The notes: a model not told the origin generated them from the letters alone. A stretch of DNA of 64,000 bases from Astropecten irregularis (GCA_963971285.1 OZ020247.1:8886614-8950613), one strand, 5' to 3'. Numbered from the stretch's first letter, positions 11,216 through 23,802 are shown. Translations and numbers: made by a program.

Positions 11216-12656
11216 GTCATTGAATGGCAAGCTAATTTACATATCATACATAGTACTCCCCAAGAGTTTGCAACGCGTTGGCCAATCACAACGCACGGAC
11301 TTTGTCCACACAATGCGCTTCTGTATAAAAAGGGACGACCGTTTCCGCCCGTTGTTATTGGTCAACACGTTCCAAACTCTTGGAGGCCCGTATTACACGT
11401 TAAAATCAACCTCACTGGTTTAATACTTCCTGACACGGCGTGCATGGCTGTCCATTGCAAAATTATTAGGTTGTACATGACAACGGATGCCTCGGAGGTA
11501 GCCCAGTAACCGTGTCGAACCAGTCAGGGTTTTGAAATCGCACACCCTGGGAGCCACCTTGCTCCTCAACGTGAACATTTCAGTTTGTAATTTCAAACTA
11601 TCATATAGCGGACTCTCCCGTGACGTGACGCCAAGATAGGCGTTGTCGAGGTTATTTTTTTTCTTCAGCGTAAGCAAGACGCCTGAAGTCGTAGCCAGTG
11701 GGTGCAATAACAACTTCAGTTTACCTTTCACGAGATGCAGGAAATTAATTTTCCATCTCGACAAACCGAGGCCGATGCGATGTCAAAAGAATTACTCGCT
11801 TTCGCGTAAAAGAGTCTCCACACACACACACAAATCGTCTGCGTGCATCCAATGCATAATACAACGCCCATTGTCCCTGGTCTATTTAGAAAACACGGCA
11901 AGTTATTGTCGTCGATATGCAATTCATCTACACTGGCCTTTCTTTCCTCCGTGATATTCAGTTATTATTGCGATGCGGCAATAAAATTGAGAATGACTGG
12001 CATGCATGCGATTAACGTACAAGAAGGTACCAAGGTCATGACGTGTATAAAATTATGGAGAGGTTTAATTAATGCGGCGTTTACTTAACCATCCACGGCC
12101 TATCTTCCCCATTTCATGTGCCTATCTGCATTAGATAGTATATTTTTATACCTCCATGGTTGTAATGTAGGGAGCTCTCGATAATTTCACCCCCTCCCCT
12201 CTCCCGACCCCTACCTCGCTGTCTCCCTATCCAAATAATATATCAGGGAAGAGTCCGTGCTGCTGAGCCGTCGTGATTCGGCATGGAAATAAGCAGTAGC
12301 AGGGACCGCAATATATTTCAGAGAAAATGACATTGAGATCAAGCCGAGGATCCACCGACAAAGTCTGAGTGAATTAAGACGGGGTGTATATAATGTTTGC
12401 TGGCCGTGCGTGTATGTATGTAATGATACGCGGTCTGTCGAACATGACCTCGGCCCACGGTGTTGACGTTGTAAACTCAAGACTTGTGTGAGAATGATCG
12501 TGCATTAGTAATGTGAGCATCGATCACAGGTTACATGGAAGAACGAAAGGTAGTTGTCACAGTCATGTAAGTTAACTGCTTTAACCACAATAATTGTAAT
12601 CAATCTTATATTTACTTGTAAAACTCATGCAGTCGTTTTCGCATCGATATGTGTAA
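11216..12656. other. no gene seen
   Basis: Frames up to 114 codons exist on both strands but overlap one another, carry no recognised domain and have no convincing splice sites. A short CA run is near 11820. Confidence 0.4.
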
Positions 12657-13046
12657 TATAGGTTTTCCCGGTCATTTTTGGCAAATGAGCGGCCAATTTC
12701 ATTTTCACGCTTTCTTGTTGACGTGATTTTGCCTCCTCGGTAGAAACCGTCACTCGATTTTACGTTGATGCATCCGTATTTATATAGCATTACATTCAAT
12801 TAAATTCAACAGTCATTCAGTTTAGCCATGCAAAATCGGCATTCAATTTAGCACGCTGCTAAAAGCCGTTGCGAATTTGAATGCTGTTCGGGTGGAATTA
12901 TTAAATTGAAAGGCGATTCTTTGTATTCGCCTGACGCTTGTGAACATTTGCTTGCACATGAAGTTTTGCAGTTTCAAGCGAAATGGAATAACGCGCGACG
13001 TTTAAATTGTCCGCTAATTTGCCGAAAATGTCCGGGAAAACCTATA
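12657..13046. mobile_element. fold-back element with TATAGGTTTTCCCGG ends
   Basis: TATAGGTTTTCCCGGTCATT and GGCAAATGAGCGGCCAATTT on the left return inverted at 13000-13046 as AAATTGTCCGC and CCGGGAAAACCTATA. Arms are about 45-50 bp around a 290-bp unique middle with no coding frame. Confidence 0.7.
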
Positions 13047-13432
13047 CTAAGTCCCTGTCGTATAATTTATTAGTACAGGTTTCAATTCCATTAGGTTTCC
13101 TAATGAAGATATCAGAGATGCAGATGAGATAAGCAGCTTGAGATGTGGTCATTGTCTTCTCTTGTACTTACACCCGTAGCACGTGTGGTTCATTCTAAGG
13201 TCGGGTATTAATATTGTAAATCCGTGCTATAGTCAAGTTAGTGTATAATGTACGACCTACACACAGGTCATTTTTGTATGTGGCACACGATATGCAATTA
13301 ACGTCGTCATGGAAACTCGATTGTATTGCCGCCCTCAGTTTCCCCTTGCGACCCATCTCATGAAATCCTATCACTGAGTAAGGTTTGCACACTCTCGTAT
13401 GCTTTATTTTCTTCTACACGGTCTATAATGAA
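13047..13432. other. no gene seen
   Basis: No exon or repeat recognised. Confidence 0.4.
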
Positions 13433-13561
13433 GGGTGCATTCGTTTAGCTCCCCCGGGTCGACACCACTCAACCTCGTCCCCATTCTCTCGCTTGTTTTG
13501 TGCAGTAAAACACAACCATTCCCAGTAAGGGCTGACCCGTGTGAGCTAAACGAATGCACCC
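13433..13561 (+). mobile_element. 129-bp MITE with GGGTGCATTCGTTTAGCTC ends
   Basis: The inverted ends are GGGTGCATTCGTTTAGCTC and GAGCTAAACGAATGCACCC. The body contains CCGGGTCGACACC, TTTTGTGCAGTA and GGGCTGACCCGTGT. A second copy in opposite orientation lies at 62279-62406. The size and tips are hAT-like, but no clear 8-bp duplication is visible. Confidence 0.8.
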
Positions 13562-14412
13562 GATATTTGTTGTGTAAATTTGACATCGTCTTTACCCATG
13601 GCCCAAATAGATCCATATCCATGTCTCCTTTCTCTTATTGATCTTTTCCTCCAAGATGTAATTGTCTTTCCCTTCGACTTCTTGCTATTGTTCCACATAA
13701 TTTTTTTTCCCGCTCTTCCTTCACGGCCTCTTCTCCGTGGCGTGCGATAGCTTTGTTTTGGTCAAGGTTGTACATCGGCGCATCTCCCAGAAAATCAGAT
13801 TATAAGCATTAAGGTTTCACTTTCACCGTGCTCTCACGTACGTTTCGATGGCCATGTCGCCAACGTCGTGAATTATCATCGGCGACAGAACGAAGGGAAA
13901 AAAACCCAGCTTGGCTTTGAAGTCCGCCTATATGCTTTTAACATCTTAACAAACGGTTTACAGCAAGCGAACATCTGACCTGGTTTTTGGTATACCACCC
14001 CCCCCTGCAGTTATATAAATGTGGAAATTTGCTCAAATGTTTTGGTGCGAAATTTAACTGTGCTGAATTAATTAACGCAAATTGGATTAAGTGGCCTTCG
14101 ACACCAGTCCGGCCCTGTGCGTGCAGCGCACGCGCGTTTAAGCTGTTTGACATCTGACTTTATAAGAGACATGTGTTTTACGCCGGTTTATCAAATTAAT
14201 TGCGTGTGAAATCAATATGGATGTCAGGAGCCATATTGGTGTTTACGAATATGATTTGATTCTTCTTTTTGTAACAGTGAAAACCAAGACGTGTAAATTC
14301 ATGTTAGGCAAAATGCTGCACACGATATTGAATATGCCCTCTGCTATTAAATTCGACATAATGTGAGTTGTACGTGAAAGCGACCGGTGCTATTCTATGG
14401 CGTAACATTTAA
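13562..14412. other. no gene seen
   Basis: No supported exon. A C-run is near 13998. Confidence 0.4.
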
Positions 14413-14797
14413 AGGGTACCTGAAATCAAAACTCATATGAAGTTGAAAACATCTGTATTGTCATAAAAGTCAACATGTCTATTAATGTTTGTGCTAAAAA
14501 ATATTGTACGTGAAAAAAAATGTATTTTACACCCATAATTTAGCACCCCCCTTTTCGCGACGAAAAACCATGCTTTACGTCACCGACAGAACGCCACGCA
14601 GTATACAAGTCGCAAAACTGCCCACCCCGCGTTTTTGTTCAAATCGAAGAACAAAATCATACAAACTGTACAATGAGCAAGAGCTACTGCAGTTCGAGTC
14701 TACTTGCTCTGCAGATGACGTCACACGCATTGTTGCGTGGATCAGTTCCGAGGGGGGTTTTTGGGAGGCGGGGCATACATGTACTGATTTTGTTTAA
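14413..14797 (+). mobile_element. TTAA-MITE family D, left part (family described here)
   Basis: Family D follows TTAA and in forward orientation carries ATATGAAGTTGAAAACATCT, GTGCTAAAAAATATTGTA, a CCCATAATTTAGCACCCC block, TTTTCGCGACGAAAAACC and GGGGCATACATGTACTGATT. This copy matches the 18897 copy up to about 14797, after which similarity is lost, so the right end is missing. The 97-codon frame inside it belongs to the repeat. Confidence 0.75.
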
Positions 14798-15047
14798 TTT
14801 GGGGCCAAAAAGAAGTCAAGCTAATCCCAGAATATAATACAGATATTTTTATAACAAGCTTCGAGGTAAGCATGGGACCCTTGAAGTTTTGTGTTGTTTG
14901 AAATTGTGTTATCTTGCGAGGTTTCAAATCGCGTCTTAACACCTGAACTCCCGTTTACGTTGGAAATTTATGTTTGGACGCGCATGCCCCTTGGCGAGCT
15001 AAAACTTTGCGCGTGACGTTTACACTAGCCCCACTCCATTGCAATGC
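14798..15047. other. no gene seen between two MITE fragments
   Basis: Unique-looking sequence between a broken D element and a broken A element. It may mark a deletion or recombination joint. Confidence 0.35.
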
Positions 15048-15138
15048 GGCCACCATCTTCATACCCTGTAATTTTTACGTAAATCTGTGAATATTTCTGT
15101 TTAGGTTTTTTACCAAAGTATGATACTACGTACCTTTA
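15048..15138 (+). mobile_element. TTAA-MITE family A, 3' fragment
   Basis: Only the right end is present: CCACCATCTTCATACCCTG through TACCAAAGTATGATACTACG to a TTAA. Confidence 0.75.
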
Positions 15139-15996
15139 AACCGATGCAGTCATTGAACATTTCCCAAACGTTCTAGAGCTTTGCAAGATTTAGCGAGTGT
15201 AGTAGTATATGCAGGTAGTTCGATGATATCATTAATTATAAACGTCATTTGTTGCTTTGTATTTTTTTTTTCGAGGTGGACTCCACCTGCACCGTCATTT
15301 CGTGAATATAATGAGAAGTCAGTAGTTAGTTATGCTGGAATCGGTATCAGTATAAAATGTGGAAATATTTCATTCTAAAAAGACAACCAGATCCTCCCGC
15401 TAAAATTTGATCACATTCCACAATGCATAAGTAAACCGTTCCGATGGTTCAATCCAGTAGCAGGTCATGGTATAATGTACACAGTGAGCTCTGGCCGAAG
15501 AAGCACTTCATGTCGGAGTACATCCTCACAAATTAAAAGCTGACTCTATGCCCCTCTAGCCATCTAGCACTACACCCCTCGTGACTCTCCATCCCCTCCA
15601 GCTAGGAAGATGGTACACCACGGAAGGTCCTTGACCGTTAACGGCGTCGTTCGGCAATAAGCCCGCTGACCTTTAGCCTCAGTCCCGAAGACTGACCTCG
15701 CCGGAGCAAAACTGATGAGCTTCGATTCAGAATTTCGGACACCTCCGGCTATGATAAACACTTAATGGTTTCACAAATTCAGCTCGCTCCATCCTGCGGA
15801 CCTGATTTGTATAATACACAAGTCCCGGTGGAACACATTTGATTATACAGCAATTACCGATACAATGGAATAGCTTATATACACCTGGTACTTTAACTAA
15901 TTGTCTCGATCATCTTTCGATACCCGCTTTTGCGTTTTCCAAAACTCTTTTTGACACGTTTATGAATTTGGGAGACTTTGATGGAATTCGTTTTAA
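15139..15996. other. no gene seen
   Basis: No exon supported. The 63-codon - strand frame at 15570-15761 has no recognisable feature. Confidence 0.4.
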
Positions 15997-16151
15997 AGGT
16001 AGTGTCATATTTTGGTAAGAATCCAAAACAGAATTGTTCACAGATTTGCGTACATAACGGTATGTTTCTACCACCATCATCTTCATACCCTGTAAGTTAT
16101 ACGTAAATCTGTGAACATTTCTGTTTTGGCTTCTTACCAAAGTATATACCT
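15997..16151. mobile_element. TTAA-MITE family A, internally deleted palindromic copy
   Basis: It lies between TTAA 15993-15996 and 16152-16155. Both halves derive from the right end of family A: TTTTGGTAAGAATCCAAAAC on the left mirrors GTTTTGGCTTCTTACCAAAG on the right. The 155-bp unit is nearly a pure inverted repeat. Confidence 0.75.
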
Positions 16152-16155
16152 TTAA

Positions 16156-16546
16156 GAGAGCACAAAGCCAATGGATTCAATACGATTTATTGGCTTACGA
16201 CTGACGGGCTGCTCCGTAGTCGAAAGAATCAATTCGAGTCGCTTGGCACCCATGGCATCTCCCTAACCCTAACCCATTTTGCCTATGAATTATGTGTGAA
16301 CGTTTGATCTTTATATTATTTATATCGGATGTCGATGTGTGCATGTATATTGCAATGCGAGCCAACGAAATGTGTTGGTGGGTGTATCCGGGTACGTGTT
16401 TAACCAAATTCAAACACAAATACACCGTTTGTGCGTTGTATTCAAGACACGTGTACATCGGAAGTAGGCCCAATCAGCGATGGTTCTTTTGGGGATCGTT
16501 GTCCATGAAATTGTGTCAGAAGTGATGTTTGTTTTTAAAGATTTAA
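16156..16546. other. no gene seen
   Basis: Overlapping frames on both strands, none with a domain. A short CCCTAACCCTAACCC telomere-like run is at 16260-16275. Confidence 0.4.
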
Positions 16547-16939
16547 AGGTGCAGTACAGAAATGGTAACATACCCGAACAAAATATATGTGAACAAATTC
16601 AAGTCACAATATATTTCAGGGTGTTAAGATGGTGCTGGTAGAAACATATACTGTTAGAAATATTTTCGCCTGAAATTGTGTATTTATACAGAAATTACTA
16701 AAACAAAGACCGAAAACAGTTTTGATCTTTTATTAAAGATCAAAACCATTCTTTATGTTTTATGAGAAAAATTGAGTCGGGTTTTCGCTATTTTCTCGTG
16801 ACTCAGATGTCCAATTGAGCTCAAATTTTCACAGTGTTGTCATTAAATGACAATTTAATGAAATTCTTATGTACATGCTGGATCAGATGAAGTGTGAGTG
16901 CTCTTCTGTGGCCTTTAACGTTTAAAATGTGTTGTACTT
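16547..16939 (+). mobile_element. TTAA-MITE family B (family described here)
   Basis: Family B starts AGGTGCAGTACAG or AGGTACAGTACAG. It shares with family A the core ATTTCCGCCTGAAAT, GAAATTAGTAAAACAAAGAC and GTTTTGATCT, then continues with TTTTCTCGTGACTCAGATG, TTGAGCTCA and GATCAGA-AAGTGTGAGTG to a TTAA. This copy is bounded by TTAA 16543-16546 and 16940-16943 and carries a full GATCTTTTATTAAAGATC hairpin. Confidence 0.85.
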
Positions 16940-16943
16940 TTAA

Positions 16944-18739
16944 TAATTTAAAGTTAAACCATCTTCCATAATTTGTTTTTGTAGGCCTACTGCTTTAAAT
17001 TCTTTAATAACAATTTGTTTCCATGTTTCTGTCTGAAAAAATATGAATTTTCCAATATGATGTGCCATTTTATTCTGTATTTTAAACCTCACTCCCTCCA
17101 AATTATGCACAGCGGTATGCCCGGCAGCGAATTACACAAATCTAACAATTGTGTACTTGCAGATTATAAAATACGAAGGTTTGCTTCACGGCGAGCCGGC
17201 TCATGTAATTATTTTGAAGAGGGATAAAAGCGATTCGCTTTTCCTGAATCCCATGCATTACCGCCATTTTCAATTACCTTGGGAAATATAATTACGTCAA
17301 ACACTAGGGGGAGCTTTCCCGCCATGAGAAAAGGCAGTTCTTTAAAATTTGCATTCTATTTTTAAGTGGCGAGCGAAGAATTTAGAAAGGAAGTAATGTT
17401 ATTATAAGACCAGGCGTACAATAGGCGGGGTTATTTTGGCAGCCTCGTGCAAAATATTTCTCAAGATGTGATTTCCCAAATGTAGGCCAATTCTTCGCGT
17501 TTCTATGGGACGTGCATTTGGGACAAAACTGCATGATACCGTTGGTGTGCGTGTTAGGGTGTGTATGTACACACTTGGAGCATTGCACAGACAATGTATT
17601 AAGCCGGGCACCACTTGCACTGCTTGGCTTCCGCATATTCAAGAATTATTATCTTTTGATGTGCCAGGCAAAAAGGCTCAAGTCAAAATCTGGGTCATAT
17701 GTGGGTAGAGTTTTGCGTTGGTTCTCTTCAATGCTACGAGGGTTTTTTTTTCTGGTTTTCCTCCCTCCACAAAAATCAAACACTTTCGATCTCAGGCTGT
17801 GCTCCGTGATCATAATTGCAGTTGAATTGCCACTGTCAACTGGATCACGTTGTAGCCGCATCCTTCGCATTTCAGCACCCCAGCTGCGAGTAAAGATGAT
17901 TAGCCTCCCAAATCATGAATTATTATAATTATAAGGTGGCATGTTGTTGACAGATTCAATGCTACAATTTGGTTTGCTTGAAATAGGAAGGCGATTCGTG
18001 TGCATTGATTTCAACACATAATTTCAAACCGAGGTCCGGTCCGGGCATGCGCGACCAAAGTCATGATCCTAATTCTAAGTGCTCGACTTGAGCACCAAAG
18101 CCCCCCCCCCCCCCCACCCCACACCCCCCTCCCCCGGAGCGATTTGGTTTTACTTTGCCAGACATAAGCTGTTGGATTATGAAGTAAATTTAAGACAAGT
18201 ACCTTTTTCACTTAGCATACAAATTCAAGTTCAGTTATTCTTGCATTTCTTGTATCGATTGCGCCCATAAACGTCCTTTGGATTGGTACTTTAGACTTCC
18301 AAATCGCTCTGAATGATAAGATGTTCTCCCCGCAATTTTTCGTGGTTTCCCTTTTTTGCATGCAGACTTATTATTATTGCACGATCTCGATATTATGATT
18401 CGTGTTTACACTCCACGCAAACTGGTGGTATAGATTATTATCCCATATCCCTGCCACTCACCTTGCAATGACGCCGTGTGATGGGACTCTCTTGTGGGTA
18501 TATGGGTCTTCAAAAATAGGGTGTTATCTCGATATTGTTGGTCAGAATGATCCACTATGGGTGCGAGCTAGCACTTTCCTCCACGATTCTCATATAAACC
18601 CCCTGTCCCTATGGGCAATGAAAGTACAACATTTAGAATTGCTGACTTTTTTCATAACCTTTCAGACCTAAACAGATTTTATCACATGGTATATGGGTCT
18701 GCAAAGTGCCAACCTAACTATCCGTACTTTCACCAGGAT
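16944..18739. other. no gene seen; C-rich tract
   Basis: Frames up to 138 codons overlap on several strands without recognisable domains. A C-rich, G-quadruplex-prone tract (on the - strand) spans about 18102-18135. Confidence 0.4.
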
Positions 18740-18865
18740 GTGTAGTCTGCGATCCTTACCATGCGCGTAACTTACTTGTGATGCATTGCAGCCCTACGTA
18801 CGATGCAACGGGTTATCCTTCATAGCTCGAGTTACGATCAATCGTAGGGCTTCATGAAATCGACC
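18740..18865. mobile_element. fold-back element, TACGATCGATCGTA type, degraded left tip
   Basis: GTAACTTACTTGTGATGCAT, CCCTACGTACGATGCAACGG and GAGTTACGATCAATCGTAGG with the right tip TTCATGAAATCGACC match the 5448 element. Confidence 0.65.
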
Positions 18866-18896
18866 ACGGAAGCTATAAGCTGGCTGGTAGGGTTAA

Positions 18897-19343
18897 AGTT
18901 TTACTGTAATCTAAACACATGAAGTTATATACATCTGTATTGTTATAAAACTCAAGCTGTCAATCATTATTTGTGCTGAAAAATGTTGTATATAGAAAAC
19001 GGAGGTATTTTAGGCCCATAATTTAGCACCCCACTTTTCGCGAGGAAAAACCTTGCTTACGTTACATGCAGCACGCCACACAGTGTACTGCGTGGCCTTC
19101 TGCATGTTACGTAAGCAAAGCCTATACTCGTTCTGTATGTGACGTCACTTCCTTTTGTTGCGTTGATCGGTTCCAAGGGGGGACTTTTTTGGGGGGGCGG
19201 GGCATACATGTACTGATTTTGTAACGTTTTGTTCAAAAGTAAGCACTTACATAAACATATAAATTTATATAGTCATTAATTTTGTATTAAGCACTAATTT
19301 TAAAGGACTTCACTCCTTTCCCAATTTTGATTTCAGTAAACCT
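18897..19343 (+). mobile_element. TTAA-MITE family D, full-length copy
   Basis: It lies between TTAA 18893-18896 and 19344-19347, about 447 bp, and is the only D copy with both ends. The central ACGCCACACAGTGTACTGCG is an imperfect hairpin. The right end reads GATTTCAGTAAACCT, mirroring AGTTTTACTGTAATC at the left. Confidence 0.8.
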
Positions 19344-19347
19344 TTAA

Positions 19348-19985
19348 GTTATAGCACACAGTATACCTATCAGCAAAGCAATGTGCAATATTCTCGTTGA
19401 AAATTATAAACTACTGTATTGAGAGGTATTCATATACAGTATCTCAAAACAATTAATTGTGACGGGAAGAAGCATTACCATCGAATTCATTTACTTCCAT
19501 ATACTCAATGATATTATCTGAATGGGAATCCTGCTATTGACAAATACTAATATCGCTCGCCGCAGCCAGCTAGTCTGTCTCCTACCGTGATGTGAGTGAC
19601 ATCCGGAAACAATTCAAGGGTCCTTCCGATCAGCGCGCGCTCGCGCCCGTACGACCAAGTGTCATACTCCAGGAAAGAGTAAAAAGTAATTAAGTGGTTT
19701 TCATTTCTACGCAGCGAGCGGATGCGTTGGTATGGTAGCAATCCGGGCAGCGTCCTGGGGGAGGTATCGCGGTAGAGGCAGGGTCACATCGCGGGCGATT
19801 GGGGAACAATTTACAGCTGGGAACTCTGTACATTTTTGCACCCGGCCTTGACGTTTAAGAGGTTTACTCGGGTTCGTTTTCAGGTAGTGGGGTGAAGTGT
19901 TTGCAGTACGTCAACCTTTACCCTGTTTGTTTGTTTTTTATGAAGATGGGTGATTTCCCCCCTTCCTTTTCGAAAATGGGTGTTT
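19348..19985. other. no gene seen
   Basis: No supported exon. Confidence 0.4.
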
Positions 19986-20132
19986 GATTGTTGATGCAAC
20001 GTTTCGTTCTTAATCGGATGAAGATATCTTTTTTATGCCTCCATCTATAAATTTACTTTCTTTACCTTTATACTGCTCATTGTTTTGATTATAGATGGAA
20101 ATAAATGTCATTGAATTGAATTGAATTGAAAT
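19986..20132 (+). mobile_element. possible LINE 3' tail
   Basis: The sequence ends GATGGAAATAAATGTCATTG followed by several TTGAA pentamers (20108-20130). An AATAAA-containing stretch ending in a short tandem repeat is typical of some non-LTR retrotransposon 3' ends. There is no reverse-transcriptase frame next to it, so this is tentative. Confidence 0.35.
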
Positions 20133-20289
20133 GTAATGTGTTCAGAGATAAAGATAATTCCTCATCAAATAATCGCTACAGTAATATTGACATGTAATGC
20201 AACCAACACCACAAGCTTCGTACAGATGTTTTCATGTAAAAAATCGAAGACCTTTGAGAAGTTTTAACCTGTTTATACCACCTGTATTG

Positions 20290-20703
20290 GTGTAGAGTCC
20301 TCAGATCCGAGTACAGAGTACTCCGAGTACTTCAAGGTCGAGTACAGGGCTGAGTCCGAGTACCAAAGTACACATCCACGTCCGAGTACAGTACCAACGC
20401 ACAGTGCAAACAATTGCATTTTGTTTCTAAAAGATGTTTATAATTGGATGATGATCGTGTTGATACTAAACTCCCGATGAGTTATTTATATAATTTATCG
20501 GATATCGGGAACATAATAAACCGTGAAATTGAAACGAAAATAAAAATGTATACTAAATGGTCAAGTACTCCCAAAATTCGAGTACATGGAATCGAGTACC
20601 AGCCAAGTGCATTTATTTTCGAGTATTTTTAATCGAGTACAGGCCGAGTATTTTTCTGTACTCGAGTTGTACTCGAGTACGAGTCCGAGTACGAGAAACA
20701 CTG
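20290..20703. mobile_element. CGAGTAC-rich inverted-repeat element
   Basis: Both ends are built from many CGAGTAC / GTACTCG heptamers: about eight before 20395 and about ten in 20560-20695, including ACTCGAGTTGTACTCGAGTAC. The middle is AT-rich and unique. Ends enriched for one subterminal motif around a neutral core are typical of transposase binding arrays in hAT-like elements; that reading is inference. Confidence 0.55.
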
Positions 20704-22358
20704 CTTTATACTCAGCCTTACCGGATGAACCTGAAGATACAAAAAGTCGTGTATGAGTCTTTTACCAAACTAAAACGAGACGACCGCTAATGACTGGTGC
20801 CGGTAATTTCACCATCAACGCAAAGAGAGGCTGTGAAGTCTCCACGGGTATAATCAACGCACCATTTGACACCTGTCTGTATCTGAGGCTCCCTGACAAT
20901 TACCCTAAGTGCACGGGCAAGTTGGGCCATTGTTTTCATCAGGGCGCAGCTTCCTACAAAGTCTGCCAGATGATAGGTAGCCATTGGATGCCTCTAATCG
21001 TCGGTGTCCTCTGGACCTTATGGATTGACCCTCTTTCGCGGCGCCCTTTACGGGGTAAGTTTGAGAATGCAAATTAGGCGCATTAGGATATGTGCCTGTT
21101 AAAGACCCGATACACTACAATTTGCCCTTATCAGGCCAGTGGCCGGGCTGTGTGGATTAAGTACCGTAATTCATGACTTAGCCGCTCCCCAACTCCCCAT
21201 AAGTGCTGATTGAAGGTATTCGGGCCGGCTGTTGTCTGTTTTTGTTGGCGTTTGCTTTTCTACACGTAGGCCTACCTTTTCCCATCCTAATGTCGCGTTC
21301 CTCTGTCTTCTTTACAGATATATCCATGACCAATCTGCCACGGGTTTGTCTGACCTAGTTCATCCTGTCAATGTAGTTGAGCATAAGACCTGGCTTTCGA
21401 CTCGTTCTCACCCAATTGGCTCTGCCCAGAAGTAGAACAGTAACATATTCGAACAGCTTTTTTCCTACGTGATGCTTCTGTTTGGATGCACTCCTAGTCT
21501 GGAACAAGTTTCCCTTCAACTTTATCAACTAGACAGTTATAGAGGAGTTTCAATTGTAGGTTTGGCCTGCCTGAATCATTTTTTCCGCCTATAGCCTCAT
21601 ACCAAAATAATGCATCTTTGAGAATCGACAGTGACACACAAAAGTCTTGGATAAAGGAAAGTGAACAGTATACCGAAAGTGGAATTTAGGGCCGACATGT
21701 TTCGACCGGGCGCCGCTGCGACATAAAACAAACCGCCGGATGAAACACGCCATCACTGGCTCAGTGCCTTTACCATAGCCCACAGTACTCCACGGTACCG
21801 ACCTCAAAATCCTACCAATGAGTTGAATCGCACCACGATAATTGAACGTGCATGTGAAATCAGTTGTATGTTGAAGATCCAGGTATTACTTTTTTACCCA
21901 TTGCCCAAACCGCCTAATATTGCATTATTTTTGGAATATCAGTTAACTTAAGAAAATAATGGCTTACACACCTACGCATTCGAAATGTACATAAAACACA
22001 CAATTACTATTCTCACAAAACACTGGACGAACGATCGGCAATATAACCATGTGTGCATCGAATCTTTCAGCTATGAACATAGTTCCTTGCAATATTCTTT
22101 TTTTTTAATACTGGGGCAAAAGCTGGGCAAATACTTAGCAGGACGTATGCATTTCATCTTCCCTAAGGACATAGCTTTTAACCTACTTTTTATGAAACAT
22201 CTTCGAAAAAAAAAGATTAGTGTGCACACGTTAAAATGGTCCTGACATTTTTCACCTGTAATATTGCAGAAAACATTTCGCCGCGGTTTATCTTCCCATT
22301 GAGGTGAACTGTAGGGAATCTTCCTGTTCAAAAGCAAAAAATATCTTATGGTGGATAA
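20704..22358. other. no gene seen
   Basis: Frames of 70-95 codons lack domains and splice support. Confidence 0.4.
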
Positions 22359-22637
22359 CCTTTCAAAGTCCATCCACGCCCTCGAAACTGCCCGCGATAT
22401 CAAGCGATCCATTCCCACACGATCAATCCTGACGTTTATATTCCTCGCAATTTCTGGCCAGGAATCGAAGCTGGCACTCTTCTTGGCTCTGGAGTGTTTT
22501 TCCGGGCACCCGTCATCGGATACATTGCCCAAGACCCGTCCGCTGGAGGGATGTATCATATCAAACTGTCGCCTGACAAGATTTTTGTGGCTCTTCAAGA
22601 GAAAAACCACTCGCTTTTCCTTTCCACCGACAAATAA
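22359..22637 (+). other. unrecognised protein-like open frame (possible exon)
   Basis: After a TAA at 22356-22358 this frame stays open for 92 codons to a TAA at 22635-22637, with no ATG near its start, so it would have to be a terminal exon. The conceptual peptide has a balanced composition with recurring Gly, Pro and aromatic residues, for example FWPGIEAGTLLGSG and SAGGMYHIKLSPDKI, and does not look like a translated repeat. I do not recognise the family. Other frames, including a 206-codon one on the - strand, are also open here, so chance remains possible. Confidence 0.2.
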
Positions 22638-23667
22638 GCTATCTACGCCAGGAGCCTCAAGGACCAATAAAACCCATGTTGCTCTGTTCAACCCGAACTG
22701 ATAAAACTAGTCGGATACTGAGAAGGCTGTGGAACGATTTTCCGTTCAGTATACGTAACCTAATAAAAGCTGATCGATTGAGGGTTTCATGGTCCAGATA
22801 TGATAGAGGTATAGGTCACTGTATCGTTATAGGCAAAACTGACCTCGTATTTGCTTCTTCTTTTCTGGACCTTGCATTCCAACTTCAGTTATCGGTGGTT
22901 GGTTATCTTCAAAACAGTCCGAGCATTAACCGTAGAAGGTCGCAATTTAGAACACATACAGATCTTTCAAACTGACATGCATTCACCTTTTGTGGAACAA
23001 ACAAAAATAATGTTTAAGTAACAATAATAACCGAGGATGGGACCTTAGGCAGAATTTCCCAGAAATTGCGCAAACTTAACTTACCTGTTTCTAAACATCC
23101 TCCAAACCAATGAACTTGAATTCGACATATGTTCATAATGAGAGCATTCTCTGTCTTCTATACAGTACAAATATGTCTTCAAAAGGTAGCTGGTACCTTA
23201 GGGAGACATCGGAAAGTCTCCCTAAATCCCGATGTCTCCCTAATACCCACTTTTAGACGCTAACGTGTCTCCCTAATACCCCATTTGTAATTATAGATTT
23301 TGCGGTAAGCCCATCAAGTGACATTATGATAATCTCATGAGTATGGGGTGGCTTCGAAAAGATTCGGTTAACTCAACGTTCCGGCCGGTATACTCTGGCC
23401 ATCTTTAGTAGAATGTTGCAGCTGCGAGGTAGAGACTAGACTAGTAGTTCTATTGCAGCCACGGTACAAACCACTGCTTGATGTGTTGAATGAACAAAAT
23501 TGTGAAGAAATCAGCACAGAATTAAACTTAATAGGAGCAAAAGTGAAACAGGTTAAAACAAAATCGTAGAATCATGCAGGGACATACATATGAGATTTCA
23601 TTTTCTGTGTGGGCCTTGAAGAATATTAACAGAGGAAAAATCGGAGGAAATTCGTGGAATACAGTGA
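22638..23667. other. no gene; short TAGGGAGACA repeat cluster
   Basis: At 23190-23285 the motif TTAGGGAGACA or its complement TGTCTCCCTAA occurs about five times in both orientations and forms a small hairpin. Nothing else was recognised. Confidence 0.45.
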
Positions 23668-23802
23668 GAGACTTTTGAGAACCGGTCTTCAAGTCAACAG
23701 CGCATGCGCATGCTAAAGAGGCGCAAGCGCAAAACAACGCCTGCATGCTCACAATTGCGTGCGCGTGCGCTGTTGCCTTTAAAACCGGTTCTCAAAAGTC
23801 TC
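23668..23802. mobile_element. 135-bp fold-back with perfect 19-bp ends
   Basis: GAGACTTTTGAGAACCGGT and its exact complement bound a GC-rich alternating middle with GCGCATGCGCATGC and GCGTGCGCGTGCGC. Alternating purine-pyrimidine of this kind is prone to Z-DNA or cruciform. A half copy lies at 38709-38785. Confidence 0.75.

Noticed and set aside
14504..14797. 97-codon frame as a gene
   Set aside because: It lies wholly within a family D MITE and is not open in the other D copies.
16260..16275. Telomere-like CCCTAACCCTAACCC
   Set aside because: Too short (two to three units) to be a telomeric or interstitial telomeric array.
22071..22691. 206-codon - strand frame with an ATG
   Set aside because: It overlaps a more protein-like + frame, shows no domain, and ends in a Lys/Cys-rich stretch read through AT-rich sequence.
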